The position numbers and the translations under genes are program-made. DNA of 64,000 nucleotides from Dichomitus squalens LYAD-421 SS1 (lineage: Eukaryota; Basidiomycota; Agaricomycetes; Polyporales; Polyporaceae). Below the pieces are notes generated by a model. It searched no databases, was not told the origin of the DNA, and was given only the letters and a program-made list of their open reading frames with translations. Shown here piece by piece: positions 23,261-33,642 of this stretch. Each line of letters opens with the position of its first letter. Position 1 is the stretch's first letter. Location of the stretch: contig NW_006766883.1 of NCBI RefSeq assembly GCF_000275845.1, positions 1,387,163 through 1,451,162 on the forward strand, written 5' to 3'.

Positions 23261-23707
23261 AGGACGGCCTCAGTAGAGCATGGTCCGGCCTCGGGACCTT
23301 GGGTTTCCCTCGTGGTCTGCTGAGGCCACGGGTCCCGCGGCTAGTGTAGGAATCCATTGGGAGATGTCCCAGAACACACTATTTAGGAGGAAGCACGTCG
23401 CGAAGAGATCGGAACATCGCGTGGTGTGCTCTAGTCGAGTCGAAGTTGTCTGATACATACTCTAGGAGGTCCCTTACGGAACGCAGTCCCATAAACGATA
23501 CAGCGTCCGGTTATGCAAAGTGACAAGAATACCCCTGGACATCGTAAGGAGGCTCGGTTCCCTGCACGACTGATGTCCGCAAATGCCCCACGAACCCCGC
23601 TATCGTAGAGCGTCGGCGTCCATGTCAAGCAGGGACACCCGCCAGCTTCCCGCCAAACGTCGAAGACGTGAAGTATGAGACAGATTGGCGGGCCATTGCC
23701 ATAGCAC

Positions 23708-25285
23708 CTAAGCTGGATGGCTCTTCTTCTCCGCCTGCATGTCGACCATCTCGTCTTCCCCGATGCGATTGAGACGATTGGCGGCTGACGCTTCGACATC
23801 ATCGCGGGGCGAAGGCGGAGGAGGCGCAGTCTCGACAGACTTGACCCATGTGTAGTACATCGTCCCGGCGGCGATTACGAGGATGGAGGCAACACGGTTC
23901 CTAGATGTGTTACGTTACCAGTCAGAGCTCGATTCCTGCTGGTCCCTGAAAGGATCAGAAGTGGAGAAGGGAAGGCGAGTGTCATGCGGCAAGTCTATCG
24001 GGATCGCGATAGTGCACAGGCACGGTGGAAGGTGATTGGTGAAACGGGGATACGGCGGGTGACAGAGGTCTGGAAACGACGCGAAGGGCGAAAGGGTGAG
24101 ATGGACTCGCAAAGAAGCACTTACGTCGATAGGAGGTCGTTGAACAACCAGACCCCGAGGAGTGTCTGAATGGCTGAGCGCGCGGCCTAGAATAGACAGA
24201 TAGTTGAATGAGGATCCATGCCACGATACCAGAGGGGCACCAGAGCGGGGGCGACGGGAAGCAAGGTTAGGTACTGCGCACATGGAGACTCTGTAGAGTT
24301 GATGAACTCACGCTCGAGAACATGTGCGTCACCGGGCTAGTAACCTTGATACTGAGCAACCCGGCAACACACAGCAGGAAGCCGAACACGCCGGTGACGA
24401 GGCTACCCCAGACAAATATCTTCGAGTTCCAGTCCGGGTCGCGATAGAGTTCGGAGAGCTCCGAAAGTTCTCCTTGGAAGAGGATGAAAGGGGCCAAGAG
24501 TATGGCAGAACCAAGGTTTTGCCAGTATGCGAGCTGAATGGTGGAGTTCCCGGCATGGGGCAGCGATATCTTGATGAGAACTGCGTGAATGGCGATAAAC
24601 AGCGACGAAAGTACGCCGTAGAAGATAGATAGTTGGCTTGGGGCCTCCCGAAGTTGCTGTGTCGTCGCCGCGTCCGGTGCCACACCGATGAAGAAACCGA
24701 AGGTAACGATGAATGCGGCCAGGAGGACCCGGACAGATGGGATGGAACGACTATGCGCTGAGGATACGCCGATGGTTAACGGGAGGACAAGTCCTCTGGC
24801 AATCTACAGCACGGTGGATCAGCAAATGAGTGCCATCGAGAAGCGCGAAAGCTCACCTGAAAATACGACGCCTCAACACCTCGAAGACAAAGGATGTTGA
24901 AGACCAGTCCGGACACGTTAACGAACGTGACCGGAACGAGTTTCTTGGCGGTCTCGAGCTTCAGCTGTGGGATCTCAACCTTGGGAGTGACGAAGGCAGC
25001 GCCATGGAGAAGGATGACCGCAAGGACTAGCTGATTGAGCAAGAACAACAGCGGAAGACTGGGAGACCCATTGAGGACAGCCTTGTTTCTGTCGATCTCG
25101 CATTAATGTATGCAAGACACGCAACGATCGGGTGACTTACACAAACACCATCTAAGACATGAAACAATGATCATTGTTATTGCGATCGGGCTCTTCTCAA
25201 TGCCACTTACCACCAGTGCCGCAGACATGTAGAACGAGACTACACCCGCCACGAGCGACCGCTGAGACATGTTTTTGGTGTCCAT
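23708..25285 (-). CDS. GDP-fucose transporter-like nucleotide-sugar transporter (SLC35C/TPT family)
   Basis: Six exons (25285-25211, 25151-25141, 25088-24857, 24803-24312, 24186-24125, 23900-23708) encode 354 aa. The second exon is only 11 nt and joins SAALV to MVFVNKAVLN. Family features run in order: VPVTFVNVSGLVFNILCLRG, VEASYFQIARGLVLPLT, FYGVLSSLFIAIHAVLIKIS, LAYWQNLGSAILLAPFI, KVTSPVTHMFSSAARSAIQT and ILVIAAGTMYYTWVKSVE. These match SLC35C1-type transporters point for point, which import GDP-fucose into the Golgi lumen in exchange for GMP. A Pro/acidic cytosolic tail ends the protein. The gene is divergent from an O-fucosyltransferase-family gene (786-bp gap), which supports fucose as the cargo. 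Substrate remains an inference from the family. Confidence 0.85.
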
Positions 25286-26071
25286 TGCTGCGAGACAAGA
25301 GGATGAGGAAGGGATCAGCTAGTAAAGTCGAGCGCTGGTAGGGGCCGATGGCCAACGTCGACGGCAAGGATGACACAAGGGACTGAATGACGACTTCTCA
25401 TTTTTAGGCTAGAACTCGGATTGCGGGCAATAGAGGGGCATGAGGCGTACGTGCAGGAGCACGCCTGCCTCCGTTCCGAGGTTCCAGTAGACGCTTGCGG
25501 AATAATGCATCGAGTAAAGGTGGGCATCGATTGCGATTTACTGCATTGCGTTCCAGGGAATGTGACAACCCGCAACGTACGCTGCGCCTGACCTGTGGCA
25601 GTATGGTGAGACTGACAGCGGGCGATACGCCTCGGAAGTCAATGGGATTGCGGGGGAGACGGCGGCTCAAGACGAGAAGCGGACAGTCGAAGCTGATTGC
25701 GACAGGTTACAGCTGCCCAACGGCGCAAACCAGACGCCGGGCAACGGAAGTGTGACAGTGTGTGACAGGGACGAGATAAGACCGAAATTAATCGGGAGGT
25801 CACAAATCTAAGAGTGGGGATTAGCCGACGATGAATCGAGATCTGGGAGGCGCAGGGGCTCTGCCGGATGCGTCAAGTGCGATTCGATGGATGGGCCAGA
25901 CGCGGAGGTGCTCTGCTTGCCAGACGCCACGCTCCGTTCCATGCGCCCCATGTCTGCAGGCCCCGCTTTTCCGCCCCTGCGCTCTAATTATGATCCCCTT
26001 TATCTATTCACCCCTTGACCTTGGCCGACTCCGAGTAGTCTTGTGCCTTTCGTCGTCGCGTCGGGACCTCC
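25286..26071. promoter_or_regulatory. Shared divergent promoter region of transporter and fucosyltransferase-like genes
   Basis: This 786-bp gap separates the two start codons. No convincing gene lies inside; the small frames lack family signal. A bidirectional promoter is inferred from the arrangement only, and I did not identify factor-binding sites. Confidence 0.4.
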
Positions 26072-27952
26072 ATGGCTGAACGATCGGACACCACCAGCGG
26101 GAAACATGAACGCTCCGACTCCAGGATACCCCTTCTGCCCTACGCTGACTTCACCCCGCCTTCCTCTCCCACGTCTCGTTCTTCGTCCCGCTCCTACATG
26201 TCCTACCTCCCTAGACGACGTTTACTCGGTGCCCTCTTCTCCCTCACTGTCCTTTCTTTCGTAGCCCTTTCGGTCACCACCTTTGGTCGCGTTCCTGAGG
26301 AGACTTTCCAGGTGACACCCGAGCACGGGAACGCTCCGCCACAGCAACCTGAGACGAACGACCGAAGACCTGAAGTGGATCTGACCCACCCCCCGCTCCC
26401 TCCTGCTGCTTCAGAGCCCGACCGGGAGCCTGTATCGGAAGAGGAGGAGTATTCATATTCGCCGCGTCTGCTCGGTCCTCCTACGCAAAGCTTCCGCGAC
26501 AACCTACGGAATGACACCAAATACATCACTTCATGGCCTTCCGCTGGATGGAGTGAGTCTCCCTTAGCCGCTCTCTACTGTGTCTTTTAACCATTCTAAT
26601 CGCCCCAGCCAACGATGTCATGACCTACGCCAACCTGATCTACCTCGGCAGCCTCACCGAGCGTGTACCTATCATCCCCATGTTCACGCCCTCTCACATT
26701 GGCGGAGACGCCGCCCCCATTCCTTTCGGAGAGGTCTTCGACGTCCCTCGTTTCATAGAAGAGTCTGGCATCGAGATCGTCGAATGGGACGAGGTCAAGG
26801 ATCCCGAGAGCAACGTAGTAGATGATCTCGGCTGCTGGAACATCTGGGAAGCCGTCCAATACCACGAGCACCACCCAAGACCCAGCGCCGCACCGGATTG
26901 GCTCAAGCTCGGTGAGCCTGCCTTCTTGACAAGACTTCGAAGCCTTGTTTGCCGTGTAAGCTACCTTCCCTGACCAACTCTATTTGGCAGACCTGTCATA
27001 CACTAAAGCACCCGACTGGGTGAAGCTGATTCCGAACTACGAACATGATTCGTGCAGCACTTTCATGGCGCTTACACGCCTCAGCTATCCGGAAGAGCGC
27101 TCGCGCAATATCGGCCACGCTCTACCGTCCCCACTTCACAACGCCGTGTTGGATCCCGAAGAGCATGTGCTATGTTATGATTACTTGTATTACGCATGTG
27201 CTCAGCAGGTCAGTTTTGCGTTCATCTTCCTCAGAGTGCGCATTGAGCCCCTCCGTTTCTAGTCATACGAGTATGACTTTGACTACGCTCCCATGTGGAG
27301 ATATGTTTTGCGACACTTCCACTGGACACAACGCATCGAGCTGATCACGCAGCAGTATGTGCGCGAGGTGTTTGAGTTGCCACCAGGGACCAACATGCCG
27401 CCGGTTGGTTTCTCCCGTCGCTTGTTTCTACCGTGTTGAATGCTCATCCCATGAGGCTATCACAGTTCATTGCCGTTCACATACGTCACGGGGATTTCAG
27501 CAATTGGTGCTGGGCTGCCGAGAACCCCGAGGATTGCTTTGCTCCCATCTCTGCTATTGAGCGGAGGGTGAAGTACGTGCTAATCAGTGACTCTGGTTGA
27601 TCTGTTGGCTTATCACCCGCATCGCAGAGAGGTCCAGGATGAGCTCCGCGAGCGCAAGGGCTTGGACGTTGACCGCATCTTCATCTCGAGCGACGAGAAG
27701 GACCCGGCGTGGTGGGACCAGATCAAGGCGCTGGGCTGGAGGACCGTCGACCACGACGCCATGCGGACAGCGGCGGTATACGGGCGGTGGTACCCCGTCA
27801 TCATCGATGCTGCGATCCAGTCGGCCGCCGTCGGGTTCGTGGGGACCGACCGGTCGACGTACTCGATCGTCTCGCGGCGTAGGGTGCAGTCATGGCAGGA
27901 CGGCGTGACGCGGGTCCTCAAGTGGGGCTTTAAGGGCGCAGACGATCATTGA
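26072..27952 (+). CDS. GDP-fucose O-fucosyltransferase-family protein (type II membrane)
   Basis: Six exons (26072-26552, 26609-26911, 26991-27208, 27263-27403, 27466-27572, 27628-27952) encode 524 aa. A short cytosolic N-terminus with Ser/Arg is followed by one membrane anchor (LLGALFSLTVLSFVALSVTT, residues about 51-70), then a Pro/Glu stem, the usual plan of a Golgi type II glycosyltransferase. In the catalytic part, FIAVHIRHGDFSNWCW carries the HxRxGD box that binds the GDP sugar in PF10250-type O-fucosyltransferases. Near the C-terminus, AVGFVGTDRSTYSIVSRRRV matches the third conserved motif of the superfamily. The acceptor is unknown, and plant- and animal-type EGF or TSR acceptors are not expected in fungi. 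The divergent neighbour is a GDP-fucose-type transporter. Confidence 0.82.
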
Positions 27953-28339
27953 GTAGCTGCAGCTCGTTCCGCGACTTCGGATCGTGTGTCGTGAACACAG
28001 CGCGCTGGGTGACCGACACCGAGGAACGCTGCTGCCTTATAGCTAATATTGTATATATACTGGCACTGCTGAATATAGCTTGCTGTGTCGTATTAAAAGC
28101 GTATCAACCGATTTGTTGTACTACTTACTTGGGGGGCTGCGCGTCGCAATCTCGGGGCTGCCTTGAAGACTTGCCGAACGAACCGACGCTCGGTCCCCGT
28201 CAGCGCTAATAGCAAGCAAGCACTTGACTCCGTGCCCATCCTCAACGCGTCTTAAGCTTCAGGGCACGTACACTAGCTTCCCATCGCGCCAACTCTTGTA
28301 CGCCTTTCAGAAATATCTCAGACGCGTGATTCGCGCGTT

Positions 28340-28530
28340 ATGCTCCTTGTAGAACCCTACAGGCTGATCGCAGACTTCCTTCCGCCATCGGAACTGGTCA
28401 AGACCTCCCCCCTCAACTCTTACAGATCAGTGCGTACTTGTGCTCTATCGTAGCACGATTGCAATGCTGGAAGAAGCTGTACGAAAGGCGTTAGACGCAC
28501 TACGTCCTGGAGAACGAGACTCATCATTGC
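28340..28530 (+). pseudogene. Decayed fourth FBXO21-like copy
   Basis: From the ATG at 28340 the frame reads LVEPYRLIADFLPPSELVKT and NSYRSV, which parallels the F-box of the next gene (PVELYIHICGFLNPSSSP and VNSYVRAIV). After a frameshift and stop near 28450, the homologous frame continues IVARLQCWKKLYERR, then a stop, then THYVLENET, matching IVARLSIWKVLYEDRYTHDV of the intact gene. The nucleotide match is obvious over about 150 bp. Later similarity fades, with a possible YFRTAPASDA remnant of the PYFRSDSDP segment near 28565. The copy cannot make a full protein. Confidence 0.75.
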
Positions 28531-28730
28531 TCACAGCGGAGCCACGATTACTGCAAACTCTAAGTACTTTCGTACGGCGCCCGCATCAGACGCCCGCGGG
28601 TGAATCCCAACCGGGCTCGACCCTTTGCCACTGGAGGCTTTGTCCGTACATTGTACCACTTTGCTGCCAACGTTCGACCACCAGAAGACATCCAATTCAA
28701 CGCGCGCAGGAACCTCAGTCGTTGAAGAAA

Positions 28731-30740
28731 ATGCTGAATGCTTACGGTTCCGAACTCCCAGTCGAGTTGTATATCCATATCTGCGGCTTTCTCAATCCGT
28801 CGAGTTCCCCGGACAACATCAAGACGCTCGTGAACCTCTCTGCCGTGAACTCGTACGTACGTGCCATCGTCGCACGACTCTCAATCTGGAAGGTGCTATA
28901 CGAGGATCGATACACCCATGACGTGCCCGAGAAGGAAGCCAGTCGGCGCCAGCGGTTTGGGGACGACTGGCGTGGTTTGTACTTCGAGCGCCGCGCGCTG
29001 GATCACCGAGCCTTAGACCTTGTGGACAAGGTACGGACAGAGATCCCTGGACGCGCGGAACATGCGTTGGTACTTGCGAAGGATCTGTCTTTCGACGTCT
29101 GGGACGCCTTATACGAAGAGATCATGCTGCCCGTTCCACCATACTTTCGCTCCGATAGCGACCCCTGTCCCGATGAACCGGCCGCACCGCACGCATTACC
29201 CAGGAGTTACTGGGCGAAGGCCGTCCAAGGCGTCATTGCTAGACATTGGGCGGTCACGATATGGCATGGTGCCGCTCAGAATCACCTGGGGATCGAGATG
29301 GAGGATATGCTTGCTGCCTGGTCGGCATTCTTCGGATGGTCGCCTCACCAGGCGAGTCGAATGTTGTGTGTCCCAATTCCCCAGAAGCTGATTGCCTGAC
29401 TGTCAATAGATCAGAGACGAGTTTGACGAGAGTGCGGAAGAGTGTCGTACTCTGCATGGGCGGGAGACCGTTTGGGACCAGGACGACCCGAACTTCGACT
29501 TGAGGCGAGCCTGTGACACGATCATCGACTACATGAGGTCCCAAGATTGGATAGGCAATGCTTGTGAGTCTACAGTGAATAACGTTCGGAGGCCCGCTGA
29601 TATGTATTCTCCATAGTTGACCCAGATGTCGACGAATATATCGTGAACTCTTACCCGCACACACTGCTCATGGAGGCGAGGGACTTCCCGCTTACCACTT
29701 TCTCCAAGACATGGATCTTCCTTTGCCTCTGTAACCATCTTGGTCTACTAGCGTATGCCACCCTCGTCCCGCAGTCGGACACGGCGGTCTGCGTTGTCCA
29801 TACCGGGAAGGCGGACCACGATCCGCTCCTCATCAACCTCGCCTCGGACACTTCTTTCTATCCCGCCAGTGATCTCCCCGTATTGAAGAAGTTCCTCGAC
29901 GAGAATGGATATCTGCCGCCTTTATCCGTGAGGTGGTTTTTCTTGCAGTCTATCAAAGAAGCAGCTCGGAACTTCACGCTATACAACGAGCATCGCGTCG
30001 CCGAGTGGTCTGAGAGCCCTTTGGATCGAGCCCTCCTCGCATCTCACGCAGCCCAATGCGCGCTGGCGACCACTATGATCCCTTCTAAAGACACTTTTAT
30101 CGTTTTCCCAGAGGGCATGGCAGACTTTCTCCCTCTCGACGCTCATGTCATCTTACTTGACGCCCTTTTTTACAAAACCTCCGACGTCGTCGCCGTCAAC
30201 AATACGCACGTAGAGGCTGTCAAACAGATGGCGAAGCAACTGGAGGATCTGGAGAAGCTGGTGACGCGCCCTTCTCAATTTCCTGGGCACGATTTGGGCG
30301 CGATTGGGAAGGTCGTCACCGCCCAACCAGCCCAGGGGGACAAGGGTGTTATTATCGGCTGGACGGTACGTGGCCCAGTAGCTCTCCTGCGTTGCAGAAA
30401 TCTCTTAAGGTGTCACCTAGTCTTCACGAGATGACAGTGAGATAGTGCTTCACAAAGTTGCGTTCCCTCACGGCGTGGAATATTGTACGCTGCCTTATAA
30501 GATATTCACTATTAAGCTCATTCGATTGATTGATCGCCTTTGTTCACAGGGAGAAAGGCGGAACTCGAATACGCAGGATTGCCCAAGGAGAAAGCGCAGC
30601 GGTTGCACAACATGTTACCCCAATTTGGGCGATACGTCGAGGATGTCTCATTCAGCGAGGTTGACTCGGAAGGAAATCCTACCAGCTTTGTCTTGACGGC
30701 GGAGATGAAAACATTGTACCCGGATGACAATATGCTCTAG
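28731..30740 (+). CDS. FBXO21-like protein A (F-box, SirB1/transglutaminase-like, YccV-like)
   Basis: Five exons (28731-29351, 29410-29563, 29617-30365, 30421-30484, 30550-30740) encode 592 aa. The F-box starts at SELPVELYIHICGFL. The middle aligns with the SirB1-like region: CDTIIDYMRSQDWIGNAF, then NSYPHTLLMEARDFPLTT and IFLCLCNHLGLLAYATLV, the hydrophobic 'small non-catalytic transglutaminase' core. The C-terminus is YccV/hemimethylated-DNA-binding-like: GAIGKVVTAQP, GVIIGWT, then FGRYVEDVSFSEVDSEGNP and TLYPDDN. In animals this arrangement is an SCF ubiquitin-ligase subunit. The start at 28731 is chosen because the F-box follows at once; an in-frame ATG at 28440 would add 97 residues that overlap the upstream relic. 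The first intron has a GC donor. Confidence 0.8.
29352..29409 (+). other. GC-AG intron of FBXO21-like gene A
   Basis: The donor reads CAG|GCGAGT and the acceptor caatag. The paralogue 31129-33254 has an ordinary GT donor (GAG|GTAAGA) at the same position, and the flanking proteins WSPHQ|IRDEF and WSPQE|IEREL align, so the boundary is well supported. Confidence 0.8.
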
Positions 30741-31128
30741 ATCGCATGTATTCACCTAACAAATCTGACGGAGTAAAACAAAGTTGGGCAATGAAGCAAT
30801 CATGAAAATAGGGATCCCAACGCTTGGTGCACTAATGTACAGTATGCATATAATATGCATGATGCCAACGATGCAGACTCGGAGGCAAAATGAAGGTGAG
30901 TGCGTGGACATCACGTCGAAAACAGCCGCCTTTTGCCTTGAATACTATTCTGAACAAATAGACGAGACGAGTTCTTCCGGTTTCTTCTGTGTTGGCCATT
31001 GATGATTGAACAAACCCACCAGCGCCTATTTGGTGGTCAAGCCCGATCGAGTTTCATTGCCAACTCTCTTCCAGCCTCCATTCTGAGCCACTGCCGGTCT
31101 CTCCCTGATTCTTCTCCAGGAATTTGCT

Positions 31129-33254
31129 ATGCAACGTCTGACACTTAACTCATCTGGAGTACACCTTCCCGTCGAGCTATATAATCACATCTTCGGGTCT
31201 TTTTCGCCGCAATCCCCATGGACCATTCAAACGCTCCTCAGCCTCCTAGCGGTTAACTCTTACGTACGTGCTATCGTCTCCTCCCACCCCATATGGCGGT
31301 CCTTGTACAACGAGCGCTATACCCATCATGTTCCCGCGAACGAGCATCGTCGGCTTTCTCAATGGTCGGGCAGCGATCGTTGGTACCACATGTACTTCGA
31401 GCGTGTGGCACTTGACCGTCGCGCCCTGCGTCTCGTCGACGAGATCCGAACACAAATACCGGGACGGATTTCAAAGGCTTCGGTACTCGCCAGAGAACTC
31501 TCATTCGATGTATGGGACGCGTTAGGGGACGAGATGACGGCTCCGCTACCAACATATTTCCGCTCGACATACGACGAGAACGGCGACCTCCCTCCTGCCC
31601 CGCACGCGATGCCGAGAAGGTTCTGGGCGAAAACGGCACAGGGCATCATTGCACGGTACTGGGCTGTCACCATGTGGCGGCGTCTCTACGCGGGTGATCC
31701 AACTGTTAGCACGACAGAGGCTCTGGCTGGCTGGTCAGCTTTCTACGGATGGTCCCCTCAGGAGGTAAGACGCATATCTTGTTACTGTTGTGGATATAGA
31801 CCGCCTCATTCTATTGCCATTCACCTAGATTGAGCGCGAGCTGGATTATTGCGCCCAGGAATGCCTTGAGTTCTTGCCCCGGTCCGGAAAGAAGATTGTT
31901 TGGGACCCCTCGGATCCTGACTTCAACCTCCATCGAGCGTGTAGGACAATTATCGAGTACATGGAAGATCAGGAATGGATAGGCGACGACTGTTAGTTTC
32001 TTCCTCTCTACCTCTGTATGTCTCTGCGTTGTCTCATGCGCGCGGACGATTCAGTCGACCCGGATTCGAACGAGTATATCTTCAACTCGTACCCGCATGC
32101 GATACTCAGGGGAGAGCGAACGTTCCCTCTGAGTCGCCTCTCCCTTACATGGCTATTCCTGGCTCTCTGCGACCGCCTGGAACTGTTTGCATACACCGTA
32201 ACCATACCGGGGCCAGTACCGAGGCCGGCTTGCATAGTCCGGAGGGGCGGCGGCGCTCAAGCTCTCGCTCTTGATGATCCAGTGGTTATAGAAATGAGTG
32301 TTACTGGAAGCGCACCGTCGATCTGCTCTCTATCTGACGTCCCTTCCTTGAAGGAGCCGTACGAGGCTGGGGATCCTATCGCAGAACTACCTCGCACATG
32401 GTTTCTCGTGGAGGCCATAGGAGACGCATCCAACAATCTTACGCTGCATGACGACGCGCGTGTCTGGGAATGGTCTACCAGGCATCCGAATAGGAGATTC
32501 ATTGCATCATATGCAGTGCAGTGTGCCCTTGCGGCGACTGCTCGTCCTGAATGGGACGCGACTTATAACTTCCCTGAGCAGCTGCAAGACATGCTACCGC
32601 TTGACCTCCCTGTTGTCGTTCTTGATGGTGTCTGGTCTGGACATTCGGGACCATTCGCGGAAAAGCCATTCGTGAAAGCAGTCGAGGAACTAGCACAGCG
32701 GTCGGAGAATCTCGAGACACTGGTCAAACGTCGCCTGCAACATCTCGGCCCCGAGCTTGGCCGCATTGGGACAATTATCACTTCCAGGCCAAGTGAACCA
32801 TACTTGCCACGAGGTGTTATCTTTGGTTGGGAGGTACGCACCACTGTCACGAATTGCGCGCTTCCGCGCTCAGATCCGAGCACAGAGCAATGGTCAGACA
32901 GTAACATATACGCTAGCTTTCCCAACGGGCAACTGGCAATGTACGTGGGCCTATACTATCCGCTGCTTGGACTGATCAATCGTATATATTATAGTACCAG
33001 AGGAGGGAATGACTGACCTGGAGAGGGCGGGGCTGTCCAGAAAGAGGGCGCGCAAGCTCTTCGCTAATTTTCCCTATCTCGGACGCTACTTTGAAGACGT
33101 GTCTTTCTCCGAGGTCGATTCTGATGGGAATCCCATGGGCCTTGTCCTCACTGCAGAGGCGCGGACGTTGTATCCTGACGACGACGTCCTGCAAGACTCT
33201 ATGAACGCGGTCCCTAGCGGCCAGGCGGACTCGACCGTCGTGCGTGTAACATAG
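31129..33254 (+). CDS. FBXO21-like protein B
   Basis: Five exons (31129-31764, 31829-31991, 32055-32833, 32874-32940, 32995-33254) encode 634 aa, with the same exon pattern as gene A. The F-box begins VHLPVELYNHIFGSF. ACRTIIEYMEDQEWIGDDF and NSYPHAILRGERTFPLSR followed by TWLFLALCDRLELFAYT form the SirB1-like part. GRIGTIITSRP, GVIFGWE, GRYFEDVSFSEVDSDGNP and TLYPDDD form the YccV-like end. It is the closest relative of gene A in the window: both keep DVSFSEVDS and an intron inside the YccV-like domain. About 20 residues follow the domain, ending VVRVT. Skp1 binding and a role in protein turnover are inferred from the family. Confidence 0.82.
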
Positions 33255-33642
33255 ACAATATCTAGTCCCGTACCATTGTGTTTGTATTCTCGTTTCTTGG
33301 TTCAGAATCCTTCGAGGTGTGTTTGGAACCACCGAGGCATGAGTGCCAATATCTGGTATCAGACTCCCAACCATTAGTAACAGTTGGGTTATATATGGTC
33401 GCAGAATGTAGCGCAGCAAATATGTACTTATGGACAGCGGTCTTACAGGCTGCGCGTCAGGGGTCAGAGAACGGTCTTCGGAGTAACGACGGAAATGGAA
33501 CTGCCTGCCCAATCTGCACTCTCAGGCTACGGCAGCGTCCCCCTGGTGTCGACTCTCGACGACAATCATCACGCTCTTTTCCAGTTCTTCGTTTCCTTAC
33601 AATTGGGATCCTGTACAATCGGATTAACCGCAACGTGACGAG

